Positions 19,712-31,445 of a stretch of 64,000 nt of DNA are shown here, one piece after another. The DNA lies in assembly GCA_907163375.1 (NCBI GenBank), contig CAJQUW010016158.1:1-64000 (forward strand), in the 5' to 3' direction. Source of the DNA: Prostheceraeus crozeri (Eukaryota; Platyhelminthes; Polycladida; Euryleptidae). Both the position numbers and the translations under genes were made by a program. The notes beneath the pieces are model-generated. The model searched no databases. It was not told the origin of the DNA and was given only the letters and a program-made list of their open reading frames with translations. The first letter of the stretch is position 1; every line of letters begins with the position of its first letter.

Positions 19712-22087
19712 TTAGGCTGATACAATAAGCAATGCTGCTATACACGAAGAGATCGGAGACACACTGAACCGATGAGATCAAATCAGATTGTAAGGAACGA
19801 GATGGACGAAAAACAGGAATATTGAGAGAACGAGGCGATGAGAAGTAATACGGAGTAAAGAAAACCAACAAGCACGGAAAGACGAGTAGAATGATACCAA
19901 ATATGAGCAGGAATACCACCAAAAAACACACAAACGACGGACAAAGTGATGAATTGCCACAAGAGCTTGCCAGAGCGACGTCTGCACGCTATGACTGAAT
20001 TTATGGTATAATTTAGATGTAAAAGTGTCAACTTGTATATTTACTGTTACAATGAATTTGATAATGCTCAACTATGCAGCCCCATAGTGATTAGATGATA
20101 AATATTTCAAAAATGGAATTTTTCCGACAGTAGACGGCTGCCAAAGAGAGAAAATTATGCTGTCAGTGACTTACATTCGAGTGGGTTCTTTACAGACCCT
20201 TTCCGTCAAGCTTTTGACTGTAAGTGGGCCTATTCCAGAAATCAAAACTGCCTGTTATGAAACATATATTATTACTTTTTCAATCAAAACTTTACAGTGT
20301 AAATATACATCAATATTATAAATCTAAATTGATGAAAGCCGACGATAAATTATTATGTTGGCTAAATCTTTGAAAATATTCCATAAAAAACTGTCACTAT
20401 GCAGCCTACTTCAACGGCCAATTATCAAGATCATGCTCCATGCATGTCTACTAAAATCTGCAACCAAGTCTAAGCTTGGAAATGAATTGGTGACAGCCAA
20501 TATTGAAAAACATTGACTTTATTTTTGTCTTTATTATTTTTTGTAATAAAGAACGAAAACGAAAATAAAATCAATGTCTCTCAATATTGGCTCTTTCCAA
20601 TTCAATTCAAAACATGACAAATAGCCCAGACAATTTGTCTAAAACCAAGTCCAAGCTTTGCGATGCAAGGTTCTCATTGTCTTGGATCGTTGACACCACT
20701 TTCTTTCGTTGAATTTTATGTGGGCATTCATATTTACTGGCGCATTTGCCAGAAGTCACGAGTTGTTGAAGCACATGAGATAAGTGGATACCTCATCACA
20801 CAGACGCTATGAAAATACATTTTTATAGCGGGTGAAGCATGACGTAATCAGTATGACTGCAGTAATGCAAACGTTAGTCAAATTAGTTACAAAATAGTGT
20901 ATTAGGCCTACTGGTACATCTATTCTTCAATCTAAAACTCAGAAAGTTTCAGGTGGTTATACGACAATAGGCTACGCATATCCAATCATATCAGCTTCAT
21001 ATTAATGTCTTCATCAGTAGATACAAAATGATTATTATACACATCAACTTTTTGACTAGTTACACGTACTTTACGAAAATTACAGTGAAAGTGGCAGTGT
21101 AATAAAAATTCAACAGAAAATATTCCGTTGTTTATATCATCATCTCAATTTCTTAGGCCTATTTATCAACATTATGCAATGCTCCTCACTCATTCGCACG
21201 AACTGAACCGCTTGTTTCACTAATCCAACACCAGTCTTCTAAGAAAATTCGATAGTAGGCCTCCCATGTGTCTATGGTAAGCCAGCATGGATTGATGTCT
21301 CGAATTCCTTGACTGATAAATTCGATGACATTGATTTGTAGCATGTAAACCGCATGTACTTTCAGCATGCATCAATTCAGAATCGTGTAAAAGCTATAGC
21401 ACCATGGCCTCAAAGTTACTGTAAAAATTGTGCATTTACCGGAACGCACTACGACAAGGCTTTGCGTTCAAGAATTGCTACATGACTTTTTTGGCTAATA
21501 CGGGCACATTTTCCAATGCCTATATAATATAGTTATTACATAAGATTGTGCGATCGTCAAGATATGCATTCAATTGTCAACACATGGATGATAGCATGAC
21601 TAAAGTAAAGGGGAACATGACAAAAGTCATGTTGCGTTGTCAACATGTAAAAAATGCCTGTACTTCGAAACACTTTTTTCCTGCTCTACCAAGAAAGCGA
21701 AAAAACGAATGCCATTCGATAAAAGCGAAAATTCAGGCATACATGTATTTTCGAAAAAGCGAATAAAAGCGAAAAAAGCGAATGTCTGGGTGGTCAGCGT
21801 ATAGTACGTGCGTATGAAATGTAAACATGAAAATGATAATTGATGAATAGCCTACTAAAAGTGTGCAAGATCATAGCTTTCTAATGAAGTTGTTATTTAG
21901 AAGAGTTCAGCATTTCAAATTCAGAGAGGGGAAAACATTCATAGTCGGCAATTCATTTTGATCACAGTTAAGTATGAGGACATCATGAATGTGTATGCGT
22001 AAGACAGCAAATGAACAACAGGCAAACAACCTTCTCAAAAAACCCATCGTTGGTTTAATAGCAATTTGTAGTGGCAAGACTTTTATA
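19712..22087. other. No gene recognised
   Basis: AT-rich, non-coding-looking DNA. Short minus frames up to 20071 are low-complexity. A run of AAGCGAAAA-type units occurs at 21700-21780. No convincing gene, RNA or element found. Confidence 0.5.
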
Positions 22088-22255
22088 AGTAATGGGCAAA
22101 AGACCGTTCCAGGACACCATAAAATTCAAAAAATGGTATCTTTAAAAACGACATAAATTCATGAATTTAGACCCTTTTTCAGGTTTTTAAGACCTAAATA
22201 CATGAATTTAGTCGTTTTTAAAGATACCGATTTTTCAAAAAATGGTACTTTTTAA

Positions 22256-23638
22256 CACTAGAAGCACCGTGAGTCATTTTTGACTCACTCTGAATATTGT
22301 CGTCACTTCTGCTCCTCTCAATTAAATGTCAGGTCCCTGCCTTTTGGTGACTTTTATTTTAGTGATATCAACTGTGTGTCCACGCGATATAATCGCATAA
22401 CTCTTATCATTTCACTGAAATCAAGACTGGTCTACCTATAAGTACCGCTGAGTCAATTTTGACTCATGAGACTAATTTTGCAATTCGGAATTGTTGTTAT
22501 TCAAATTAACATGTGTGTTTTCACATTTAGCATATCTCTATTCGCAAATTCTTAGATATCGATGAACTATGAACAAAGCATGAATGACTCACGCGCTGTC
22601 TCAGTTTTTGTTTCTGCATTGCAAAGCGTTATTTTGATCATTCCTATCTAGACATTTTCCTGCATAGTGCAACTGCAAGCTAGTGTCATAGGTAGCAAAA
22701 TGAATCGTCCAAAGCGTTATTCGGCGCAGCTAGCATTGATTGTGATCGATGCAATCCATGGATCCTTTTGAATCTGGTGATGATGAACCAGAAGTAGCCT
22801 ATAGTAATGGAATTCAAGACATTGCGAAAGTGATTCATCTGATTCATCAGAAATGAGCTACGATTTATCAAGTCCTACTCCACCTCCTTTACCTGAGCGC
22901 ATGGGATTATGTCTAGATAATTCAAACGACGACGAGTATGTTTCTACTTTCGCTTCGACTTCATCAACTGCTTACCACGGAAAAGACCATACACAGTGGG
23001 CTGAAATAACTCAGTCAAGACAAGTGGGAAGTAAAGCAGAGGAGTGAATCACGCAAGCGCACACCTCATCCAGAAATGTACAAATATGTCATCAACCAAA
23101 TGTTTTAAGTGCTCAAAGCATGTCTGTGGGAAGCACTCCGATGGTTCGAAGATGTGTTTTACCATTTGCAACATATGCGAAAATATTTGAATTTTGCTCT
23201 CAGTAGAACTTTTTTGGTTATATGTTGCTATGTACATGTAAGTAAATAGGCCTACTTTAGAAAGTAGACCACTGACTTGTTTATGTCCTATTGTCCTATT
23301 GAATACATGTATATTGATGTGTTAAAAGTTGCCGTTCAGCCTAGGATTAAATGGTTGAGATAAGTACATTAAATGATATTTCTTCATGTTGATTGTTCTC
23401 TCTTAATTCTACATATGAAATTATAGCTAGGCCATTAGAATCCCCTCCTGCAATGTAAAAAAGTCACAGCTTTTTGTAAAACTGCTTAGCAACACTCTTT
23501 ATTACGAGAAATTGCAATGAATATCAATATAAAAGCATTTCACTTGGATAAAAACCGCAAAATACCAGAAAAATAGATGTGAGTCATTTTTGACTCATTG
23601 GTGCTTAAAGGTGTGACAAAATTTTGGTGCTTCTAGTG
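22256..23638. mobile_element. piggyBac-type element, internally deleted
   Basis: Flanked by TTAA on both sides (22252-22255 and 23639-23642) with perfect 13-bp inverted ends CACTAGAAGCACC/GGTGCTTCTAGTG. Subterminal palindromes GAGTCATTTTTGACTC lie near both ends. The homologous site in the right Polinton repeat (TTAA at 42332-42335) is empty, which proves precise insertion after the Polinton was already in place. Confidence 0.95.
22700..23194 (+). pseudogene. piggyBac transposase remnant (N- and C-terminal ends)
   Basis: ATG at 22700 starts MNRPKRYSAQLAL. After a break the acidic N-terminal region continues (FESGDDEPEV, ..., RTPHPEMYKY). The frame at 23087-23194 is the C-terminal cysteine-rich zinc domain (CFKCSKHVCGKHS..CFTICNIC). 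The central catalytic DDD domain is missing, so this copy cannot move by itself. Confidence 0.75.
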
Positions 23639-23878
23639 TTAAATGGTCTAAATTCATGAATTTTGGTCATTTTTCAGGTTATGAAGACCTAAATTCATAA
23701 ATTTGGGCGTTTTTAAAAATACCCAATTTTCAAATTTTTCAAAATCTCAAATTTGAGAATTACAATTTTCTCACTTAAATCATGACCGTTCCAGGACACC
23801 GAAAATCATAAAAGTTAAGAATCTCAAATTTGAGAATTACAATTTTCACCCTTAAAATCATGACCGTTCCTGGCGTTC

Positions 23879-24639
23879 TTACAATTTATGTACTGCTTTG
23901 CACTCAGATAAACACTCAATTGTAGAGAACATCTGCTTCTCGCATTTATGAAGAAAAGGCATTTCAGTGTAAAGAGCTGTGACTTCCCACTCAAACATTT
24001 GAAAGGAAACAATGTATGAAAGAACAAACAGCTGCTGCACCCACTTAGACATTTGTAAGACGTGGAATATATAACCAGCAAATCCTACTCCGGCTGCAAT
24101 GCCGTGTAACAATACACAACAACAATAATCGATATGGCTATTTCAAACAATTGTGCTGAAGACTTATTTAATTTAACAGTGTTTCTTGTCAGTGAAGGTT
24201 GTGTCAAAACGCTCTCGTCATATATTTCTCAAAATGAGACAAGATCAATTTGAAGATAGAAGAAAACAATCGTTGCCAGGGAGGATGAAAAAATTACGGG
24301 AGGAATTCAAGAGGAATATATTTTGAGAGGCATGAATTTACAGATACTTTGAGTGATTTCATAGAGCCAAATGGTGGAGAGAATAATACAATTGTAAACT
24401 TACACAAATTCTTGTTGCATGAAAAAAGAAACAATTCACTCAGTGTTATGTGTAAAATTTTTATCGGTAAGCATTATCTGCTATCTGTTTGTGATAATGA
24501 CAAGTCTTATTTTTATAGTCTCTTGAAGCAAAATCATATCAATTATTCACGCACCGAAGTTTCATTTGTTATGAAATTAGGTAAATTAGCAGACAAATTT
24601 CCTACGCTTTGTTGGGTGTCTGTTTCTCTTGTACTTTAA
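23879..24639. other. Unassigned segment with two uncertain open frames
   Basis: A minus frame (24112-23879) encodes a hydrophobic 77-residue stretch (GYIFHVLQMSKWVQQLFVLSYIVSF) and a plus frame (24349-24639) encodes 96 residues including KFLLHEKRNNSLSVMCKIFIG. Neither is recognised. Base composition differs from the Polinton genes, so this may be captured or later-inserted DNA. Confidence 0.25.
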
Positions 24640-24981
24640 AAGTCACGACCTAATGTTATCGGAAGATTGACTTAATTATGTAAAGCAATTATGTGACATT
24701 CCAAATGATTCCATTCTTCTCCCAAACAATGGTGCGTCATTTAGCGTCAATACAGCGCTGACATATTCAATGGAATTTGGATGTTAAACTCCGCTATTGT
24801 TATTGCGATACGGCCGCAAGACACTTTATTTTCAATGTTAGACCTATGCTATTTCATTTTAATTTTCTTAACAATGGTGCGCCATTCAGCTAAAATACTG
24901 CGCCATTCAACTAATCAAAAATCAACGCGTTAACATTAGACGCGCTGTGAAGAAAATTTATCATTCTTGAAACCCCTCTGA

Positions 24982-25204
24982 TTTATATGCAATGTTATTT
25001 CCTCTTGCACATGTAAATACAATAGAGTGTTTCAACCAATGAAACCTTGTCCACCCGTGGACAGAAATCCCATTGTTTAGAAAACTTGTATCTGTCGGTT
25101 TTATATGCAATGCTATTTCCTGTTTTATATGCAATGTTATTTCCTCTTGCACATGTAAATACAATAGAGTGTTTCAACCAATGAAACCTTGTCCACCCGT
25201 GGAC
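24982..25204. repeat. 80-bp direct repeat
   Basis: Copies at about 24982-25062 and 25124-25204 are nearly identical (each has TTGCACATGTAAATACAATA and ends CTTGTCCACCCGTGGAC). A third partial copy of TTTATATGCAATG lies between them. Confidence 0.85.
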
Positions 25205-25336
25205 AAATTTACATGTATTTCAATGTATCCAAATTGAATGTATGCAAAGTGGATGTAACCAAATTGAAATATCCATGTGTTGTTTTTATTTTCTCATTTA
25301 CGGGAATATAATAGAAACATTTTATCTTCTATAAAA

Positions 25337-25513
25337 ATGAGAAACATCAGAGACTTCCAAAAAATATACGGCAAACAAACTACGAATTTCGATTTAAATG
25401 AGATTGCTAAGCAATTGGGAATAAAGAATTTTCACATATTGATGAGTAATGAATTACTATTGATAAAAGATGTACGAAACACTAACTCTACTAATAAAAA
25501 TGTAACAATGTAA
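25337..25513 (+). CDS. Small hypothetical protein
   Basis: 58 codons from ATG 25337 (MRNIRDFQKIYGKQ). AT-rich codon use like the Polinton genes and a purine-rich start. It lies just left of the inserted retrotransposon. No family recognised. Confidence 0.3.
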   Translation: MRNIRDFQKIYGKQTTNFDLNEIAKQLGIKNFHILMSNELLLIKDVRNTNSTNKNVTM

Positions 25514-25559
25514 CGTTTTAATTTAGATTAAATTAAATCATTTCAAAATTGAATAAGTA

Positions 25560-27255
25560 GTAAGGAAAGACATCATTGTGGAAAATTGTGAACAACATCA
25601 AAAATAAAAGGAAAGCTGATGAGCTATCTGGCATCATTAATTCTTTCGAAAGTCTCTTTGATGCAACGCAATTCATCAACACAACGTTTGCCGGTTACTT
25701 CAGTGCTGAAATGGACGACAGCGACACAAATGCTCTGTTGAACTTGAGCATGAACCAAGATTCATGGCGACCCGAAATCACAGTTGACCTTGTTTACTCG
25801 CATCTCAACAACATTCAGAAGAACAAGAGTGGAGGAAGTGATGGCTTGTTATCACGAATCATCATTGCTGCAGCTGATGTTCTGGCCCCACCTTTGACCC
25901 ATCTATTCTGCTTGTCAATTGAAAATGCTCTTGTCCCTACTAAATGGAAGCTGGCAAATATACGACCAGTACCAAAGAAGTCTAACCCAACCGCCGAAGA
26001 TCTAAGACCTATTTCGCTTCTCCCGATCTTTTCGAAGATCTTGGAAAGGATAGTTCTTTCGTCAGTCAAAGATTCCTTGATCGCGTTGTATGGCCAGCAG
26101 CAGTATGGATTCCGATCGGGGTCTTCCACTCTTCATGCTCAAATCTCATTGCATGACTTTTTGACCACTCAACTGGACAAAAAAGAAAACGAAGCCGTTA
26201 TTGTTATGTCGATCGATTTGACAAGAGCTTTTGATTCTGTATCCCACATGGCTCTGTTAGAAACTCTCGTTCGTGGCAACCTACCTTCAGGATTCATTGC
26301 CTGGGTAAAAAGCTACTTGACGGATCGCTACCAACAAGTCATCATCAACCAAGAGACAAGTCATCCTATAAGAATATCATCAGGAGTACCTCAGGGCTCA
26401 GTCCTATCACCATATATCTTTGCAGCACATATGGGATCTCTGACTCCCCTGAATGATCAGTCGCATATGATAAAATATGCCGATGATGTTGCAATCGGAA
26501 TTCCAGTGAAATGCCTTACAGATGTCGGAGACTTTATAGCAAAAGAAGTGGCTCATGTCCGAGAGTGGTGTCTGAGGAATGGCTTGGAGCTCAATGAAAA
26601 GAAGTCAAAGTGTCTAGTCATTGCAAAAAGAAACAAAGATCTGCATGCCATTTTGGATACATGTCCACCAAACATCGAAATTTGTTCTCAATTAAAGCTT
26701 CTGGGAATAACATACAATTCAAGACTGTGTTGGGATGATCATATTAACATCATCTGTAAAAAGGCCAACAGAAATATTTTTGTTCTGAGACAGATGAAGA
26801 GCTTTGTTAACAAAGATATTCTAACCCTTGTCTATTCAAGCTTGGTGCGGTCTATTTTAGAATACTGCAATCCCTTGTTTATTGGCATTAACAAGAAACA
26901 ATCGAAAAAGTTGGAGAAAGTCAGAAAACATTGTCATCGGATAATCTGTGACAAAGAATGCAAATGTGAGAGATTCCCAGAACTTAGAGATCGGAGAGAG
27001 ACCCAAGCTATATCCTTCTTCTTGTCTATGGAAAAACATGATAACATCCTAAACTATTTGTTCCCAAGACGGCTCACTCACTCGCAGAAATTAGCAATGC
27101 CTTTGTGTATAACTAATCGGCGTTTAACTTCTTTTCTACCGCAATGCATACAGCTATGTAATCGAATATGACCTCAAACATGTCTGTACATTACTTGTAA
27201 TTGATTGATTTTCAGTAATTTTGAAATAAACGATTCTTATCTTATCTTATCTTAA
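25560..27255 (+). mobile_element. Non-LTR retrotransposon, 5'-truncated
   Basis: Only the reverse transcriptase part, a short 3' UTR and a TCTTA microsatellite tail (27235-27254) remain. The 5' end is truncated before the endonuclease domain, the usual result of incomplete target-primed reverse transcription. Its more balanced base composition stands out from the AT-rich Polinton host. Confidence 0.85.
25576..27171 (+). pseudogene. Reverse transcriptase of a CR1/Jockey-like retrotransposon (N-terminus missing)
   Basis: 531 codons open without an internal stop. Motifs in order: SGGSDGLL, LANIRPVPKK, LRPISLLP, QYGFRSGSSTLHA, SIDLTRAFDSVSH, SGVPQGSVLSP, and catalytic KYADDVAIG. The thumb and C-terminal part with a CDKECKCE cysteine cluster follow. 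The first codon is not ATG because the 5' end was lost. The open frame suggests a rather young insertion. Confidence 0.9.
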
Positions 27256-27375
27256 ATTACAGGAAGGAGTGCCATTTCTTGATATTATGTTAGAATTGAA
27301 CGAACCGTAGGTTCTATGGGTACGCCTAACAAGGGAATTTCATTCCCGAAACGTTAGTTCCAATAATAATGATAA

Positions 27376-28668
27376 TTAAAAATCAGTTCGTTGTAATTCA
27401 TTTTGATAAAATCGGCCTCTGATATTTTCATCATCTAAATCTTTGATTTCGTAAGTAATCGGATAAGTTTGATTTATTTTACAAACTTCAAATATCTCTT
27501 TCTTCCAGTATCCGATGAAGCCTTTTTCAAATTTATTCTTATACTTAAATATTCTAACTCTATCACCAATTTTAAATTTCGGCTTAAGTTTCTGCAAATT
27601 CGGATTACTCTTATTCGAATAATTATTCTCGAATATTTTTTTTCTTATCAAATCAGGGTCGTCAGAAGCATTCTTTGGGGTTTCTTCAATACCAGAATGA
27701 ACTTTATTATTCTACTCTTCTACAACTCCTGGTAATATCTTCAACCATTTCTGATTTCTTTGCTCAGTAAATTTCTTGAATAATTTATTTTTTAACGTCC
27801 GATTGAATCTTTCTATCACTACGGCCTTCCCTGCATTTTCAGTTGAATAAACAGTTTCAAATAGTGGCTGAACGTTTCGGTTATAAAATTCCGATCCTTT
27901 ATCAACAAACAATTTCCTTGGCTTTCTATTATTTTTTTTAAAGATTTCTTCAAACGCATATTTAACTGATAGACCACTTTTATTTTTTAAAGGTTTTACC
28001 CAAGCGTATCGTGTATATAAATCTATAACGGTCAATGCGTATTTATAATCTTTTTCATTCGGCATATGAATAAGATCAGCACTCCAAATATCATCTTTAT
28101 TAAATACTTTTACTTTCAATAAATATTTAGGCCTTCTATATTCCTTGTGGATTTCAGACGCATAGGTTCGAGCGTTGCTCTCAGACAGCTTTGCTGTCGT
28201 TTCATTTAAACCCTGACCGAATAATATTTTAGCTTGTAAAGCTTTCTTAACAAACATTCTTTCAATTTTTTCTCTAAATGTAGGATTCTGAATACTATCT
28301 AATTCTTGAATCATCTTCTTATCAGCTGCATGTCGAGAACTTAGATCATGATTTCGATAAGCTAAATCATGCCTGTAAGCTGCGGCATCTACTCTATTTA
28401 TTGGTTCTTCACCTGGTTTTGGATTATTATTCTCATCTAGTCTTATATCTAATCGGGTTCCTGGACCGGCATATGAATGACCAGGAAGATGTTTTTCTTT
28501 CGAATATTTACTCCAAATAAAACCAGGAAAGTTTTCTAATGTTTTTTGTATGTCGTTACCTTCATAAATTTTACAATTTCAGTTTTCATTTTTGTTTAAT
28601 AGATAATTCAATAAATCTAAATTAGAAATTTTTAATTTAATTAAATTTTCGGAATTTGTAGAATTCAT
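27376..28668 (-). pseudogene. INT: Phospholipase A2-like domain fused to Polinton integrase
   Basis: Read on the minus strand from an ATG at 28668. An in-frame TGA occurs near 28579. The phospholipase A2-like domain follows: the calcium loop YAGPGTRLD and the catalytic pair in DAAAYRHDLAY, of the parvovirus VP1/Polinton type used for membrane passage. Without a stop the frame runs through a double hairpin (28170-28198) into the rve integrase: Asp in IWSADLIHM, Asp in FVDKGSEF, Glu in VVIERFNRTL. A frameshift near 27700 separates the C-terminal SH3-like part (KIGDRVRIFK). No chromodomain, unlike Polinton 1. In other Polintons the two are separate genes. Confidence 0.85.
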
Positions 28669-28671
28669 TTT

Positions 28672-28761
28672 AAAAGATAAAAAAAATTTAAAAGATAAAA
28701 AAAATTTAAAAGATAAAATAAATGTTTTACCTTATGGACCAAAGGTCCTGAGGTTATTACC
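28672..28761. repeat. Short tandem repeats and hairpin between genes
   Basis: Three units of about 19 bases (AATTTAAAAGATAAAAAA) are followed by hairpins GGACC-AAA-GGTCC (28736-28748) and GGT-TATT-ACC. The second hairpin holds the stop codon of the 28757-29239 gene. Confidence 0.7.
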
Positions 28762-29239
28762 TTATGATACTAGGACTTAGATATATTCCAGAACCATCTT
28801 TAGTTTCTTTAATTTCAATTAAATCATCAACATTGTGGAGAATATTTTTAAGAACTCGTTTTCCTTCATCAACTAATTTTAATTTACTAATAAAATTATC
28901 TACTACTCCTTCACCCCTAGCAACTTTCTCTAACTCTCTATTATGACGTTTTTGTTCTTCTAATGCTGCCTTCTCTGATTTATTTTTATTTACTGCTTGG
29001 ACAATACCAGCTGTCCCACCTGCAACACTTCCTGCAGCTGCTATGCCACCTATTATTAGTGGAATTAATGGGAGAATCCCGCCATTCTTTTCTTCTTGTA
29101 ATTGAATATTCTGTATCATTGGTTTACTTATGTAATACTTTTTTTTGTTAATCGTAATAGTTTTAGGGGTATTTTTGTCAACAATATTTCGTAATTTTAA
29201 TTCAACAGTTTTATTATTATTACTTTTCGCTTGCGACAT
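28757..29239 (-). CDS. Minor virion protein with hydrophobic glycine-rich segment
   Basis: 160 residues, ATG at 29239 behind an A-rich leader. The N-terminus is basic. At about residues 54-84 lies GGILPLIPLIIGGIAAAGSV, a glycine/alanine-rich hydrophobic stretch, then a charged helix. Such membrane-active proteins occur between the integrase and capsid genes of many Polintons and may aid entry like adenovirus pVI. That function is inference. Confidence 0.6.
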   Translation of the reverse strand: MSQAKSNNNKTVELKLRNIVDKNTPKTITINKKKYYISKPMIQNIQLQEEKNGGILPLIPLIIGGIAAAGSVAGGTAGIVQAVNKNKSEKAALEEQKRHNRELEKVARGEGVVDNFISKLKLVDEGKRVLKNILHNVDDLIEIKETKDGSGIYLSPSIIR

Positions 29240-29249
29240 TTTTAATAAA

Positions 29250-29404
29250 AAAATTTTAAGTTATGAAAATTTTTAATCTATTCTAGTTATGAAAAATTTT
29301 TAGTTAAGAATTTTTTAATCTATTCTAGTTATGAAAAAATTTTTAAGTTAAGAATTTTTAAGTTAACAAAAATTTTAATCTATTCTAGTTATGAAAAAAA
29401 ATTA
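29250..29404. repeat. AT-rich tandem repeat
   Basis: Three units containing AATCTATTCTAGTTATGAAA separated by TTTTTAAGTTAAG words lie in the spacer between the minor virion gene and the capsid gene. Confidence 0.8.
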
Positions 29405-29406
29405 AA

Positions 29407-30742
29407 TTAATTTATTCTAGCCATCTTCCCATTAAGAACTTCAATAGAATATTTTACATCTTCTAGCAATAAACCATAAGCCATCAATGAAGTTGTGGAA
29501 TCTTTCTTTTCAATATTAATTGTTACATCACAACCAGTCTTGATAATATCTTCAGATTGTGCACTTAAATCGAAACAGAAAACAGGATATAAATGTCTCC
29601 AACCTCCAGGAGTTAATTGTGGTTCAACTCCAAATTCTATACAAAGATTTCGATAAGAATCATATCCTTCCATAAATTGATTATTGCTATCGTCAAATCT
29701 TAATGGATCAATTGGATAACGGGTTTGATTTAATGAAACTTGTAAACTTCGAATTGTATTAATATGGAAGAGATTATTGTTCTTATCAAAACTTGGAGAA
29801 TTATTTCTTTGAAAAGTTAGCAATAAATATCTTGGAGTATTCGCAGTTCTAGTAAAATGCCAGTTAAATCTTTGTTCGGAAAAAGTTACTGAACTAGCAG
29901 TACGCTTTAGAAAATTTACTGGAATTGGTTTGTTAGTATTTAATCTTTTTGCAATAGCTGTTTCAATCTCTAAACTAGGAGTAATATGCTTAATCCACCA
30001 TTCAAGTCTATCAATTTTTAAATATGCTTTTTTTTCCAGTCTTACCAAAAAAGATTAATTCATTATTTGCTGTGCGATGAATTATTAATTTAAATTTTAA
30101 TTGATATGATATTTTATCATAATCTAAATATCCGAATAATGGAGACAATGACCAATTTACTGTCTGTTTACTTTTTTTGTTAAATTCACGTCTTTCTTTA
30201 TATGCATCATTATTTGTTTTATTTAAATGTTTTGCAATATTTTCTACATCTTTCGCAATTCCTGCTGCATCTGTTCCAGCGTGAGTTAAATCATCAACAA
30301 TTATACCATCATTAGTATCAGGAAACCAACCTTCGATTTCATACTTTTTATTATTTTCACCAATTGTTACAAACCTAAGCATTGTATCAATTACACCTGG
30401 AGAATCACTTATTGTTTCTATATTTTGAGTTGCAACATCTAAACGCATTTGTGTAAATAATCTTGGAAAGAAATTATTCTCTAGTGCAATATTATCGGTT
30501 TCTGGTAATGGTGTTGTAAAATTGGCATCACTATACAAAGAATATTCACAGTGTAAAAATGAATCAGGTAGATATATATAACTCTGCTGATTATCAACTT
30601 CAAAAATTAAATCACCTCCAGTATTTACTCTAATGGAAGATCCGGGATTCATAGCAATTCTTATATAGTCATTCTTTTTTTGATTATAACTAACACCTGG
30701 TGGTTTATCTAATTCAAATTTATTTTCAATTAGCGAAGACAT
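29407..30742 (-). pseudogene. Major capsid protein (double jelly roll), one frameshift
   Basis: ATG at 30742 (MSSLIENKFELDK) with an A-rich leader. The first frame (to 30011) includes IYLPDSFLHCEYSL and FFPRLFTQMRLDV. The second (30048-29407) contains IDRLEWWIKHITPS, ANTPRYLLLTFQR and YDSYRNLCIEFG, the order seen in insect- and cnidarian-type Polinton capsid proteins. The single break lies in a run of eight T at about 30029-30036, so it may be a sequencing error rather than a real mutation. Confidence 0.85.
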
Positions 30743-30809
30743 TTTTATAAAAAATAATTTGACTTTTGTTTTTTCACACACACAGAAAAAAATTTATTAA
30801 AATATAATT

Positions 30810-31373
30810 TTAGAATTTTGCTAGACCAGCTCCGCTACAGCTTTGCTGGTTAAACCGAAGGTTGCTGCTCGCGCCATTACCTCTTATTTCTTCAATTGTT
30901 TTTTTATTATTTTCATTTTCATTATGTTTACTATTAGACGGAGCTCCGCTCCTCAAGGTTTCACCCCCCACAGCTATGTTAGCAATTTTGTTTTTTGTTT
31001 CATCTGAAAGTTTTTTTAATTTTTTTAGTTCTTCAGAATCATTCTTAAGTTTACGAATAGTTTCTAGTTGTTTTAATTCGTTTTGAGACTTAACAGCATT
31101 TGATATGGCACTAGCTGTACTACCTATAGCAGCTGCTCCTTTTGCAGCAGATGTAATCAAATCTTTATTATTTTTTATCAAGTTAACGATACTTCCAATA
31201 CCAGAAAATATACCATCTCCTTCCGTGTGAACGGCACCTGCGGTGCCTAGGAACTTTTGTGTTCCGACTGTTTCTACATTGTTATAATGGTAAACAGATT
31301 TCATAGATGGTTCATGAGCAATTTTTTGATTTGAAGCAAAATGTTTAAGATTGTGTTTATAAATTATAGGCAT
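30810..31373 (-). CDS. Minor virion protein with amphipathic middle
   Basis: 187 residues from ATG 31373. The middle (about residues 55-95) is Gly/Ala/Ile-rich (GIGSIVNLIKNNKDLITSAA) and is followed by a charged helix. Three short hairpin elements lie inside: near 31233-31247, 30940-30965 and 30828-30863. The last forms most of the C-terminal tail, so this protein's end appears made of inserted repeat. It lies between the fibre and capsid genes on the same strand. A pVI-like role is inference. Confidence 0.6.
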   Translation of the reverse strand: MPIIYKHNLKHFASNQKIAHEPSMKSVYHYNNVETVGTQKFLGTAGAVHTEGDGIFSGIGSIVNLIKNNKDLITSAAKGAAAIGSTASAISNAVKSQNELKQLETIRKLKNDSEELKKLKKLSDETKNKIANIAVGGETLRSGAPSNSKHNENENNKKTIEEIRGNGASSNLRFNQQSCSGAGLAKF

Positions 31374-31445
31374 TTTTTAGGATTAAATTTGACTTTTGGG
31401 AAAAATATTTACGATCGGCTAAAGCCTCGAGGAGCTTCGCTCCGA

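Larger units (their letters stand above)
22088..23873 (+). repeat. Left terminal inverted repeat of Polinton 2, split by piggyBac
   Basis: Segments 22088-22255 and 23643-23873 together (about 399 bp) match the reverse complement of 42101-42498 almost throughout. Between them lies a 1383-bp piggyBac derivative. The repeat contains a recurring GACCGTTCCAGGACACC word (outer, inner) and AAATTCATGAATTT palindromes. Confidence 0.95.
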
